DNA from: Bacillus salipaludis
GTDB lineage: Bacteria; Bacillota; Bacilli; Bacillales_B; DSM-18226
Assembly (NCBI RefSeq): GCF_004358205.1
Contig: NZ_SMYO01000011.1
Location: 1-64,000 of the forward strand
Reading direction: 5' to 3'
Length of the DNA stretch: 64,000 nucleotides
The notes under the pieces were generated by a model. It was not told the origin of the DNA and made no database searches. It was given only the letters and a program-made list of their open reading frames with translations. Position numbers and translations under genes: made by a program. Within the stretch, counting starts at the first letter, position 1. The number at the start of each line of letters is the position of its first letter. This document shows positions 51,241-59,358 of the stretch, piece after piece.

Positions 51241-51789
51241 ATGGCAAATGAAAAACTAAAAATAGGAATTATTTTAGGTAGTACACGCCAAGGCAGAGTG
51301 AGTCCGCAAGTTGGAGAATGGGTTAAAGGAATTGCTGATAAACGTGGGGATGCAGATTATGAGATTGTGGATATTGCCCAATTCAATCTGCCATTTGTTT
51401 TTACAACTGCAGGAGATGAACCTGGATTAAAAACTTGGTCAGAAAAGCTGGCTTCTTTAGACGGTTTTGTATTTATCGTTGCGGAATATAATCACAGTAT
51501 TACAGGTGCATTAAAAAATGCATTAGATTCTGCTCGTGATGAATGGAATAATAAAGCAGCAGGTATTGTCAGCTATGGCTCTACTGGCGGTGCTCGTGCG
51601 GCTGAACATTTACGTGGAATCTGTGGTGAGCTACTAATAGCTGATGTTCGAGTACATCCAACATTATCATTATTTACGGATTTCGAGAACGGATCCAATT
51701 TTAAACCTCAAGATTTACATCTTAATAATGTAAATGCTATGCTTGATCAACTTATCGCATGGAGCGGTGCATTAAAAACTTTAAGATAA
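51241..51789 (+). CDS. NADPH-dependent FMN reductase family flavoprotein
   Basis: A 182-residue flavodoxin-like protein. The FMN phosphate loop is LGSTRQGRVSPQVG, followed by VFIVAEYNHSITGALKNALD and the YGSTGGARAAEHL segment, all typical of azoreductase/FMN reductases such as YhdA or chromate reductase. ATG 51241 has AAAGGAGG eight bases upstream. The frame is open back to ATG 51190 (peptide MGLLNKLFGNSTKEEEV), whose ribosome site is weak, so a 199-residue form cannot be excluded. Transcribed alone, with a terminator right after. Confidence 0.88.
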   Translation: MANEKLKIGIILGSTRQGRVSPQVGEWVKGIADKRGDADYEIVDIAQFNLPFVFTTAGDEPGLKTWSEKLASLDGFVFIVAEYNHSITGALKNALDSARDEWNNKAAGIVSYGSTGGARAAEHLRGICGELLIADVRVHPTLSLFTDFENGSNFKPQDLHLNNVNAMLDQLIAWSGALKTLR

Positions 51790-51802
51790 AGCGTTCGCAA
51801 AA

Positions 51803-51836
51803 AAGGAGGGGTATAAAAAACCCCCCTTATTTTTTT
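51803..51836 (+). terminator. Intrinsic terminator of the flavoprotein gene
   Basis: AAGGaGGGG / CCCCcCCTT stem followed by a run of T residues, 14 bp after the stop codon. Confidence 0.8.
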
Positions 51837-52001
51837 ATGGGTAAAGAATTATAGTTGTTTTCATTTTTCTTATCAATTGTTTGCCATAAGAAACTTTTTT
51901 TCATGCTCATTACTAAGTTAGAAAAGGGACAAAAGGTTTCTCTAGACCCACTAGATATTTTTATTTAATAATAGAAAGGAGAAATAGTGGAGGATAGAAA
52001 A

Positions 52002-52871
52002 ATGAATGAGCAAGGATATATAGATCTTAAAAGAGGAGAACGAGGAGCAATTATAAGTATTATTGCCTATATTTGTTTGTCCTCATTAAAATTATTCATT
52101 GGTTATGCAGCCAATTCCGAAGCCTTAAAAGCAGATGGTTTAAATAATGCCACAGATATAATTGCATCGATTGCGGTTTTGATTGGACTAAAATTATCAC
52201 AGCGACCTGCTGATGACGACCATCCTTATGGTCACTGGAAGGCAGAAACAGTTGCCTCAATGGTTGCTTCGTTTATTATGATTGGTGTCGGAATACAAGT
52301 TACATATGAAGCGATTTCTAGTACTTTTAGCGGAGAAAACGGATCTCCAGACTTAGTTTCGGCATGGACTGGACTCTTTTGTGCTTTCGTCATGTATCTT
52401 GTATATCGGTATAATAAAAAACTAGCATCGGAAATTAATAGTCAATCGGTAATGGCCGCAGCGAAGGATAATCTCTCAGATGCATGGGTTAGCGTAGGAA
52501 CATTCATCGGAATTATGGGTGCCCAGTTTGGCCTTCCTTGGTTAGACCCTATTACTGCTATAATTGTTGGACTCATAATTTGTAAGACTGGTTGGGAGAT
52601 TTTTAGAGATACATCGCATCATTTAACTGATGGTTTTGATGTAAAACAAATAGAATCATATAAAGATACGATTATTAAGTGTTATGGTGTAAAAGGTGTT
52701 CAAGACATTAAGGCTAGGAATTACGGAAATAACGTGGTTGTGGACATCGTAATCCTAGTAAATTCTGATTTAGATATTCGTGGAGCTCATGATATTGCAA
52801 CCAAAGTTGAAAATGAATTGATAAAGGAACATCATGTCTTTGATGTCCATGTCCACGTAGAACCTAATTAA
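52002..52871 (+). CDS. Cation diffusion facilitator (CDF) family transporter
   Basis: A 289-residue membrane protein with about six hydrophobic segments. It has the metal-site motif LKADGLNNATDIIASI in helix 2, HPYGHWKAETVAS in the loop after it, and the second site DNLSDAWVSVGTFIG in helix 5. A cytoplasmic C-terminal domain ends in HVFDVHVHVEPN. It exports Zn, Mn, Fe or Co by proton exchange. ATG 52002 follows GGAGG by eight bases. It is transcribed alone; no metal riboswitch is visible upstream. Confidence 0.92.
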   Translation: MNEQGYIDLKRGERGAIISIIAYICLSSLKLFIGYAANSEALKADGLNNATDIIASIAVLIGLKLSQRPADDDHPYGHWKAETVASMVASFIMIGVGIQVTYEAISSTFSGENGSPDLVSAWTGLFCAFVMYLVYRYNKKLASEINSQSVMAAAKDNLSDAWVSVGTFIGIMGAQFGLPWLDPITAIIVGLIICKTGWEIFRDTSHHLTDGFDVKQIESYKDTIIKCYGVKGVQDIKARNYGNNVVVDIVILVNSDLDIRGAHDIATKVENELIKEHHVFDVHVHVEPN

Positions 52872-52940
52872 ATTAACACTTTTTAAACAAGAAAAGAAAG
52901 TTTGAAACCATCTTTATTTTTTCCAAATTTGTGGTAAGCT

Positions 52941-53062
52941 AGAGGTACCCTTCCGAACATTCGCTTGTTGCGGGACACTTAACCACTGTACGGACGGAAG
53001 GGGCAGGTGCCGCTTACGCGGGTACCTGAAAAGCCAAGACATTAGTCTTGGCTTTTGTTTTT
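52941..53062 (+). ncRNA. Putative structured small RNA of about 110-120 nt, class unknown
   Basis: This GC-rich island in AT-rich intergenic DNA can fold with AGGTACCC (52943-52950) pairing GGGTACCT (53020-53027), CTTCCG (52950-52955) pairing CGGAAG (52995-53000), and local hairpins such as CCGC-TTAC-GCGG. It ends in a perfect 12-bp terminator AAAAGCCAAGAC / GTCTTGGCTTTT (53029-53056) plus T run on the plus strand. A possible extended -10 (TGGTAAGCT, 52932-52940) precedes it. No good start codon or ribosome site is present. It does not match T-box, SRP RNA or the yybP-ykoY, preQ1 and fluoride riboswitches as I know them. Confidence 0.55.
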
Positions 53063-53503
53063 ATTCTCCATCCAATGAAAAAAGCTATAAATCACCGTTA
53101 AAAAAATTAAATAGCCTCCTGCCGTATAAAGGTGTTTCCATTCACTGGAATGAGCGAACATCCCTATCATCTCTAATAACTTTTCCATGATTGGCATGAA
53201 AAGACTTAAAAATAGGACAATTCCCGCCTTCCCCCAACCATTTACCTTTTTCATCAAATAAAGATAAATAAAAATAAAGACAGGAAGCACCACAAGGGTG
53301 AACACAATATTAATCGAAAAAATTTCAGGATAGGGCCGAATTGGAAAACGATACATTTGTTTTTCAACAAAATAAAGGTCTAAATACGTTCCAAGAAGTG
53401 AGCCAAGCAGCATTGCCGGAATATACGTCTTAATCCAAAATAGATATCGCTTTTTTCGCAAGGGCGGCAAGCTCGAGCCGTTCAAGTGTTTTACAGTATT
53501 CAT
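53042..53503 (-). CDS. Small integral membrane protein (CBO0543-like), unknown function
   Basis: A 153-residue protein with four or five hydrophobic segments (IPAMLLGSLLGTYLDLYFV, INIVFTLVVLPVFIFIYLYL, AGIVLFLSLFMPIMEKLLEM, YLIFLTVIYSFFHWM). It has the general look of the CBO0543 family of bacillar membrane proteins. ATG 53503 follows GGGGAG by seven bases and lies 74 bp inside the end of the DUF2515 gene, so translation is probably coupled. Its last codons overlap the terminator of the plus-strand RNA at 52941-53062. Confidence 0.65.
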   Translation of the reverse strand: MNTVKHLNGSSLPPLRKKRYLFWIKTYIPAMLLGSLLGTYLDLYFVEKQMYRFPIRPYPEIFSINIVFTLVVLPVFIFIYLYLMKKVNGWGKAGIVLFLSLFMPIMEKLLEMIGMFAHSSEWKHLYTAGGYLIFLTVIYSFFHWMENKNKSQD

Positions 53504-54563
53504 TCTTAATCTCCCCATCATAAGATTCATTGTCCTCTTTTAAATAATCCACAACTCGCCAGTCGAGAAACCAATCACCTTTTTCCGCTTCAGGATGAGA
53601 TCGATTTTTCCAAGCGGATTCCAAATTGGGACTAAATATTTTTCTTTCACCAGGCCGCAGACGGCAGGATTTTAAACGCAGCTGGTAAGCCAGGCCCGGA
53701 ACTCCTTCATTGACATGATTGAAAACATCCGGCCAGTAATCCTTTCTTGAACCTGTATGCGGATGACTTTTTGCCCATTCTACCACACCCTCAAAAATCT
53801 CCCGGTCCTGATATAAAACAGCATATAATCGTTTACCTAATAGAATTCGCTCATTGACCGAGCCAAATTGATGAAGGGTCTGGCCAACCATCTTTTTATT
53901 TCCATACGGAAAAAGAATTTGGTTAAAGGAAAGCAAATCCTGCAGTTTAAACTCCAGTTTATTGAACACCTCCTTCTTATATTGAGGATTTTGCACGACT
54001 CTCTTTTCTAAATAGCTTTGCTCATTGACAATAAGGGCCATCGTAAGGATGTAGGTGTCATGATTTTGCCAAAAATGATTCCAAATGGTTTCCATGAAGG
54101 TCGAAATATTTAGGTATGGAAATAAGTAAAATAACGGTTTATGGACAGTAAGGCTTTCGCGATAAAGTAAAAATTGTGGATAGGCATCCTGGAAAATCAG
54201 CCAATTACCCCGCTCCAGAAAGGAAAAAAATGAATTCCTTTCTTTTTTCGATAACAATCTCGTCAAAAATTCTCCTTTTAAATCGGTCATATTAAAACCG
54301 CCGTTCCTTGAAACCATATGACCTAAAAATGCCCAATGTATTTCGGGATGGTATTGATAAAATTCAAAATACGCTCGCGTCCTTGTGACATTATTTAGAT
54401 TATGTTCTTGGGTTTTCAGCCTTATTTGTTTTAACAGTAAGCGATCCTGTTTCGGTAACAGCTCTTCATGAACAGAAGCCTTCCCCATCAGTTTGCTTTT
54501 CTTCTTCAGTTCTTCGGCAATACTTTCAAGCGGAGATTTTTCACGATTTCGCAGAAAAAATAT
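53430..54563 (-). CDS. DUF2515 protein (YppC-like), apparent AUA start
   Basis: A protein of about 377 residues resembling B. subtilis YppC (DUF2515), with NLNNVTRTRAYFEFYQYHPEIHWAFLGHMVSRNGG-type sequence (key part NNVTRTRAYFEFYQYHPE) and NEGVPGLAYQLRLKSCRL. No enzymatic motif is evident. The first ATG (54488) has no ribosome site. The frame continues upstream through 25 codons (FFLRNREKSPLESIAEELKK), and the ideal site GGGGAGGTG (54571-54579) is followed seven bases later by ATA at 54563, with no ATG, GTG or TTG available. A non-standard start or a sequence error is therefore likely. Confidence 0.75.
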   Translation of the reverse strand: MFFLRNREKSPLESIAEELKKKSKLMGKASVHEELLPKQDRLLLKQIRLKTQEHNLNNVTRTRAYFEFYQYHPEIHWAFLGHMVSRNGGFNMTDLKGEFLTRLLSKKERNSFFSFLERGNWLIFQDAYPQFLLYRESLTVHKPLFYLFPYLNISTFMETIWNHFWQNHDTYILTMALIVNEQSYLEKRVVQNPQYKKEVFNKLEFKLQDLLSFNQILFPYGNKKMVGQTLHQFGSVNERILLGKRLYAVLYQDREIFEGVVEWAKSHPHTGSRKDYWPDVFNHVNEGVPGLAYQLRLKSCRLRPGERKIFSPNLESAWKNRSHPEAEKGDWFLDWRVVDYLKEDNESYDGEIKNEYCKTLERLELAALAKKAISILD

Positions 54564-54652
54564 GACGCAGCACCTCCCCTACGAATTCTCCTTACCTAAA
54601 GGGAATATGTATAGATAAGAATCCATTAATGGGAGAGGAATGAGATTATAGA

Positions 54653-56518
54653 ATGATCACTGCAAGTAAGGGCATCGACTGGATTGTAGGAAAGCTGAAG
54701 AATGATCAATCTCCCGACGGCTCATGGAACTATCCCTTTGAAACAGGAATTTCAACAGATGCATATATGATTATTTTATTAAGGACATTGGAATTACATG
54801 ATGAAGAATTAATCCAAGGGTTAGCTGAGCGATTATTATCCAGGCAGGAAAAGAATGGGGCTTGGAAAATATTTTACGATGAGGGCGAAGGAAATCTGAC
54901 AGCCACCATTGAGGCCTATTACGCTCTACTTTATTCAGGGTATTATCAAAAGAACGACCGACGTTTGAGGGCAGCCAAAATATTTATTTTGGCGAATGGC
55001 GGCTTAGAAGAAGCAAGCATGTATACAAAGGTGATGCTGGCCATAACCGGACAATATAACTGGCCGAAATTTTCTCCGATGCCGGTTGAAATCATTCTTT
55101 TGCCGCTTAGTTTCCCCGTTAACTTTTACTCTTTTTCCGTTTTCGGCAGGGCAAATCTTACTCCCATTATGATTTTGGCAGATAAAAAGTTCACCCTCAC
55201 CACAGCAAAAAGTCCAAATTTATCGGAATTGCAGATAGACCGAAACACACCTGACCCATGGATTCGAACAAGCGAAATGCGGTCGCTGTTTTCCTTCCTT
55301 GAAGATGGTGTGAAAAATTTACTCGGATTACCTGGTGACCTCCACAGATTAGCCATCGAACGGGCCAAAAAATATATGCTCGACCGAATAGAGACGGATG
55401 GTACGTTTTACAGCTATTATAGCTGCACATTTTTAATGATTTTCGCACTCCTCTCACTGGGGTACAAAAAGACAGACCCGATTATTATCAATGCGGTAAA
55501 TGGAATTAAGTCTATGAAATGTGAGATCAAAGGCCTGCCCCATATGCAGTACACGACGGCAAATGTTTGGAATACCTCATTAATTGGTTATGCGCTGCAG
55601 GGGGCAGGTATTGTACCGGAAGATCCAATGATCGTGAGGGCAAACCAATATTTATTAGAAAGGCAGCATCATAAGTTCGGTGATTGGGTGATTCATAATC
55701 CGAACAGTCTGCCGGGGGGCTGGGGGTTTTCCCATGTGAACCATATACTCCCGGATGTTGATGATACCACCGCCTCACTGCGCTCGATTTCAAGAATCGC
55801 TTCCACTCATCTTAACACTTGGGATCGAGGGATTAATTGGATTTTTTCGATGCAAAATGATGATGGCGGCTGGGCAGCCTTTGAAAAAAACGTCAATTCG
55901 AAGATTGTTGAGTTTTTACCCGTTGAAAAAGGGAAGTATATGTTATTGGACCCTACTTGTGCAGATCTTACGGGCCGGACCCTTGAATTCTTCGGGAATT
56001 TTACGAATCTATCACGCAACCATGAGGATGTGAAAAAAGCTGTCAAATGGCTTATAAAAAACCAGGAAAAGAACGGATCTTGGTATGGAAGATGGGGAAT
56101 TTGCTACCTTTACGGGACATGGGCAGCGATCACAGGACTTTTATCGGTCGGAGTCCCTGCCGCTGAACCGGCTGTCGTAAAGGCGGTAAATTGGCTGAAG
56201 AGCACTCAAAATGATGATGGTGGCTGGGGCGAATCTTGTCACAGTGATAATCAGGAAACCTATGTCCCGCTCCGCGCAAGTACGTTGACGCATACCGCCT
56301 GGGCACTTGATGCCTTGATCGCAGCAACGGATCAGCCAACAAAAGAGATTGATAGGGGAATTTCGTATTTGCTCGCTTCGCTCGAAAAAGAGGATTGGAC
56401 AATAGACTATCCAAAGGGCCAAGGTATGGCGGGCGCCTTTTACATCCACTATCACAGCTACCGCTATGTTTTCCCGTTAATCGCCCTTACGCATTATCAA
56501 AAGAAATTTGGATATTAA
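54653..56518 (+). CDS. sqhC: Sporulenol synthase / squalene-hopene cyclase family
   Basis: A 621-residue terpene cyclase. The catalytic acid motif is DVDDTT near residue 368 (DCDD in B. subtilis SqhC, as I recall), and QW-type repeats occur throughout (NDDGGWAAFE, KNGSWYGRWG, NDDGGWGESCHS). The overall similarity and length fit SqhC, which cyclises tetraprenyl-beta-curcumene to sporulenol in spores. The ATG is 14 bases after GGGAGAGG, a longer spacing than usual; a stop codon five codons upstream excludes earlier starts. It is divergent from the DUF2515 gene. Confidence 0.92.
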   Translation: MITASKGIDWIVGKLKNDQSPDGSWNYPFETGISTDAYMIILLRTLELHDEELIQGLAERLLSRQEKNGAWKIFYDEGEGNLTATIEAYYALLYSGYYQKNDRRLRAAKIFILANGGLEEASMYTKVMLAITGQYNWPKFSPMPVEIILLPLSFPVNFYSFSVFGRANLTPIMILADKKFTLTTAKSPNLSELQIDRNTPDPWIRTSEMRSLFSFLEDGVKNLLGLPGDLHRLAIERAKKYMLDRIETDGTFYSYYSCTFLMIFALLSLGYKKTDPIIINAVNGIKSMKCEIKGLPHMQYTTANVWNTSLIGYALQGAGIVPEDPMIVRANQYLLERQHHKFGDWVIHNPNSLPGGWGFSHVNHILPDVDDTTASLRSISRIASTHLNTWDRGINWIFSMQNDDGGWAAFEKNVNSKIVEFLPVEKGKYMLLDPTCADLTGRTLEFFGNFTNLSRNHEDVKKAVKWLIKNQEKNGSWYGRWGICYLYGTWAAITGLLSVGVPAAEPAVVKAVNWLKSTQNDDGGWGESCHSDNQETYVPLRASTLTHTAWALDALIAATDQPTKEIDRGISYLLASLEKEDWTIDYPKGQGMAGAFYIHYHSYRYVFPLIALTHYQKKFGY

Positions 56519-56524
56519 AATAGC

Positions 56525-56557
56525 AAAAACATCGAAGGCACGCCCCTCGATGTTTTT
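56525..56557. terminator. Bidirectional terminator between sqhC and mug
   Basis: AAAAACATCGA / TCGATGTTTTT perfect 11-bp stem, just after the sqhC stop and touching the mug stop codon. Confidence 0.85.
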
Positions 56558-57062
56558 ATTCTTCAATTAATTTGGTTAGTTGCTTGTATATCTCAACAAT
56601 CTCCTCCATCCTCATTCGGACAAGTCCACTTGAGGATGGTGCGATAAAATCAATCGTCCCCGGAACAACCGATTCCGTTTGTACCCCCCATGGCGCCGTT
56701 TTTCGGCCACTATATTCCTGGTACACGCCTTTCCCGACAAAACAAACCACTTTCGGTTTAAACCGTTGAATCTTTTCTTTTAAAATTTCTCTACCCTCGC
56801 GATATTCTTCCTTGGTAATTTCATCCGCCGCCTTAGTTGGCCTGGCCACAATATTAGTGAACCCATAACCCCTTTCTACTAAATCCCCATCCTCTGAGGC
56901 TTCATATTTTCTTGGTGTCAGCCCCGCTTCAAAAAGAATTTTCCAAAAGCGGTTGTTTGGATTTGCATAATGATGCCCTACTTCACCTGAACGAATACTT
57001 GGATTAAATCCCACAAATAAAATCGTTAAATTTTCCTTTAAATGATCATCAATTGGTTTCAT
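56556..57062 (-). CDS. mug: Mismatch-specific uracil/thymine DNA glycosylase (Mug/TDG family)
   Basis: A 168-residue glycosylase that removes uracil or ethenocytosine opposite guanine. It has LFVGFNPSIRSGEVGHHYANP (active-site loop around the GxNPS motif), NRFWKILFEAG, NIVARPTKAADE and PSSSGLVRMRMEE corresponding to the intercalation loop. The pattern follows E. coli Mug along its length. No signal peptide. It is monocistronic and convergent with sqhC. Confidence 0.9.
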   Translation of the reverse strand: MKPIDDHLKENLTILFVGFNPSIRSGEVGHHYANPNNRFWKILFEAGLTPRKYEASEDGDLVERGYGFTNIVARPTKAADEITKEEYREGREILKEKIQRFKPKVVCFVGKGVYQEYSGRKTAPWGVQTESVVPGTIDFIAPSSSGLVRMRMEEIVEIYKQLTKLIEE

Positions 57063-57148
57063 TATCCTGCCTGCACCTTAAATATTTATTTTAGTTCCCT
57101 CTAATAGTTTATCAAAATAAATGTGCTTCCAAAAATAGTTTCCAAAGA

Positions 57149-57733
57149 TTAAGAAATAAAAAATTGCACACCGCGAAAAGAAGTAATCATGCTTGCAAGC
57201 AATCCAACAATCGAGACAATCAACAGCGAATAAAAAAGTTTTGCATCCTGGAGCAAAAACAAGGCAGCAAAAATGATCATTGTGTCCATTGCAAAAATAA
57301 TCACACCGACATTGACCTTTGACCATTTTGCCAAAAGCAATGCTAGTAAATCCATTCCTCCAGGGCTAACATGATTTCTTAACATCACCCCGACCCCAAT
57401 CCCAATGATGACTGCACCGATAATCACACTGCTCATAATCGGTAAATGGATGACGCCGTTTAATGGAATCAGCAATTCAATCATCAGTCCGGAGATGATG
57501 GCTCCAATAATCCCATTAATAAAATAAAGCGGATTGGATTTAAAGGCAAACATATAGACAGGAAAATTAAGGAGAATGAAAATTAATCCGGCTTTAAATC
57601 CCCATAGATAATTTATAATCAGGCTTATTCCTATAAACCCGCCATTGATTAAATGAAATGGAATAATAAATCCATTTAGACCGATACCAATTAATGTACT
57701 CCCAAAGCCAATAACCATCATTTTTTTTACCAT
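57149..57733 (-). CDS. YitT-family membrane protein, short form
   Basis: A membrane protein of about 194 residues with five to six hydrophobic segments. The YitT pattern is LIGIGLNGFIIPFHLINGGFIGISLIINY (key GLNGFIIPFHLINGG), LLNFPVYMFAFKS and GVGVMLRNHVSPGGMDLLALLL. Full-length YitT proteins have about 280 residues because of a C-terminal DUF2179 domain; this one stops after the membrane part (SFRGVQFFIS). Function is unknown. ATG 57733 is preferred over 57742, but the ribosome site (AAGGATGG) does not decide it. Confidence 0.82.
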   Translation of the reverse strand: MVKKMMVIGFGSTLIGIGLNGFIIPFHLINGGFIGISLIINYLWGFKAGLIFILLNFPVYMFAFKSNPLYFINGIIGAIISGLMIELLIPLNGVIHLPIMSSVIIGAVIIGIGVGVMLRNHVSPGGMDLLALLLAKWSKVNVGVIIFAMDTMIIFAALFLLQDAKLFYSLLIVSIVGLLASMITSFRGVQFFIS

Positions 57734-57838
57734 GCAATCCATCCTTGTCCTATACTCTTTTTACTACATATATGTCCAAGAGAAAAACTTATTCGACCAG
57801 ATGGAATTTAATGATATTCTAATTCATACTTAGGTGTG

Positions 57839-57893
57839 TTTTCCGCTCCAATCAACTTTGTTTTGAAAAATCAACATTGTTCTTTAACACAGT
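57839..57893 (-). repeat. Dispersed repeat fragment, copy B
   Basis: TTTTCCGCTCCAATCAAC, a 25-base middle part and CTTTAACACAG, matching 29928-29980 at roughly 80 percent by eye. It lies between the YitT-family gene and the cwlJ terminator. No coding capacity. Confidence 0.55.
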
Positions 57894-57904
57894 CTTTAAA
57901 TAAA

Positions 57905-57931
57905 ATAGAGCCGTCAGCATAACGGCTCTAT
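57905..57931 (-). terminator. Intrinsic terminator of cwlJ
   Basis: ATAGAGCCGT / ACGGCTCTAT perfect 10-bp stem with a 7-nt loop, followed by TTTTATTT on the minus strand, just after the stop at 57937. Confidence 0.88.
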
Positions 57932-57936
57932 GAGTG

Positions 57937-58365
57937 TTAAAAAGTATTATATACATTCGCGCATGTGTCGGATGTTGGTTCATAAAAGCAATGCAGCTTG
58001 TATCGAGAAACAAACGGCTGATCATACCATGTACTTGGGCAATCACCATCCGGTCTAAAATACCATAGGCTGAATTTTGCCGGCCAAAATCTTTGCCCGT
58101 CGATTACCTTTTGCGCTAAACGTCTTTCAGATGATCTTGGTGATTGATAAAAATATCCATGTGTAACTGCTTCAAATGCATGTGGTTGAAACACCATTTG
58201 CGGAATGGTGCGAAGTCCTTTAAAATCAGAACAGTTTGCACGTATTCGGTTAATTCCCACATTCCCGATGAGAAGCATCCCAAGATCCCCTTCTCCCTCA
58301 CCTTCAGCCCGAAGCAACCTGGCTAACAGGTCGATATCGGATTTTCTTGCCCTCACTACAGCCAT
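57937..58365 (-). CDS. cwlJ: Spore cortex-lytic cell wall hydrolase CwlJ
   Basis: A 142-residue SleB/CwlJ-type hydrolase that degrades cortex peptidoglycan during germination. It has LLARLLRAEGEGEGDLGM with the catalytic glutamate, GNVGINRIRANCSDFKGLRT, PHAFEAVTHGYFYQ and CFYEPTSDTCANVYNTF. These match B. subtilis CwlJ almost end to end in memory, including length. ATG 58365 follows GGAGGTGG. It has no signal peptide, as for CwlJ, which is placed on the spore surface in the mother cell. Only about 50 bp separate it from the divergent small gene. Confidence 0.96.
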   Translation of the reverse strand: MAVVRARKSDIDLLARLLRAEGEGEGDLGMLLIGNVGINRIRANCSDFKGLRTIPQMVFQPHAFEAVTHGYFYQSPRSSERRLAQKVIDGQRFWPAKFSLWYFRPDGDCPSTWYDQPFVSRYKLHCFYEPTSDTCANVYNTF

Positions 58366-58415
58366 CACGCCACCTCCATGTTGTTCACCTATAGCATATT
58401 CTTAGGAGGGAAGTG

Positions 58416-58556
58416 ATGACCAATAATTTTTTGGCTGTTTTCATGAACTTTGTTGCTCTCTTACTGATTTTACTCACATTAAAACTATTGTACAAAGCTG
58501 AAGATTTCCAAGGCGATCAAGTCCGAATGAATCCCTCATTTAGACTGAGATGTTGA
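58416..58556 (+). CDS. Small membrane protein of 46 residues, unknown function
   Basis: Starts at ATG 58416, six bases after AGGAGG, and ends TGA at 58554-58556. It encodes a short N-terminus, one hydrophobic segment at about residues 5-25 (core VALLLILLTLKLLY), and a polar tail ending in NPSFRLRC. The orientation is probably N-out/C-in, given the following basic residues. It is divergent from cwlJ and could share sporulation control, which the sequence does not show. I do not recognise the family. Confidence 0.7.
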   Translation: MTNNFLAVFMNFVALLLILLTLKLLYKAEDFQGDQVRMNPSFRLRC

Positions 58557-58596
58557 TTTCAAAGACGATTGAGTCTTAATCAACAGGCCCTTTTAT

Positions 58597-59358
58597 CTAT
58601 TCTAAAAACAATATTCTTTGTAAAAACAGCCTTTTATAAAGTGTAACCAAGGCATCTAAGGCTATTTTTATTCCATCATCCACTGCCTCTTTAACCTTGT
58701 CCGTATGCGGATTGTATGTATTTCGTAAATCGGCATCGGCATAACCGTCAATGGCCACAATCGCTCCAGCCTTCATTCCTCTTAAAGACGAAATGATATA
58801 TAAAGCGGAAATTTCCATTTCAACTGCAAGAACACCGGCCTTCTGATAAAGGGCATGAGGAAATTCCAAAACTCCTTGATAAAATACATCTAAGGTCAAG
58901 GTGATTCCAGAATGAACATCAAGTTCATTCCTTTTCGCTGCATCAACTAACGCCTCCACAATCTTAGCGTCCGCAACAGCAGGGAAACCTTGCGGGACTA
59001 ACTGGCTTGTCAGCCCGTCACAACGGACAGCGGCCTTACTAATCACAAGACTGCCCGGTGTTACATCAGCTTGATAGGAGCCGGCTGTTCCGACCCGGAT
59101 GATTTGCTGTACTCCCCCAAGGGCCAATTCTTCAAAACAATCGGCTGCACCAGGAGAACCTACCCCATGACTAACCACGCCTACCTCGACACCGTTCCAT
59201 TTTCCTTTGAAACTATGATACTCCCTGCTTTCTGCTAAAAGCGTGGCATTTTCAAGTAGAGAGGCAATTTTTTTTGCCCGAAAAGGGTCACCGCAGACTA
59301 GAACTCGTTTTGGCAGCTCCTCTAGATTGATTTTTAAATTTGGCAGCTTATTAGTCAT
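58597..59358 (-). CDS. Nucleoside phosphorylase (PNP/UDP family 1)
   Basis: A 253-residue phosphorylase. It has the phosphate-binding ILVCGDPFRAKKIA-type N-terminus (LVCGDPFRAKKI), GVVSHGVGSPGAADCFEEL and IIRVGTAGSYQ, and the ribose-binding VLAVEMEISALYI. The resemblance is to uridine phosphorylase/DeoD-like hexameric enzymes. ATG 59358 overlaps the end of the upstream molybdoenzyme gene by eight bases, so translation is coupled. It ends the nucleoside ABC transporter operon and would split imported nucleosides into base and ribose-1-phosphate. Purine versus pyrimidine preference is not decided. Confidence 0.88.
   Translation of the reverse strand: MTNKLPNLKINLEELPKRVLVCGDPFRAKKIASLLENATLLAESREYHSFKGKWNGVEVGVVSHGVGSPGAADCFEELALGGVQQIIRVGTAGSYQADVTPGSLVISKAAVRCDGLTSQLVPQGFPAVADAKIVEALVDAAKRNELDVHSGITLTLDVFYQGVLEFPHALYQKAGVLAVEMEISALYIISSLRGMKAGAIVAIDGYADADLRNTYNPHTDKVKEAVDDGIKIALDALVTLYKRLFLQRILFLE

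Noticed and set aside
52941..53062. Small RNA region considered as a T-box because of GGTACC
   Set aside because: The conserved TGGNACCGCG context, stem I motifs and a downstream biosynthetic or aminoacyl-tRNA synthetase gene are missing.
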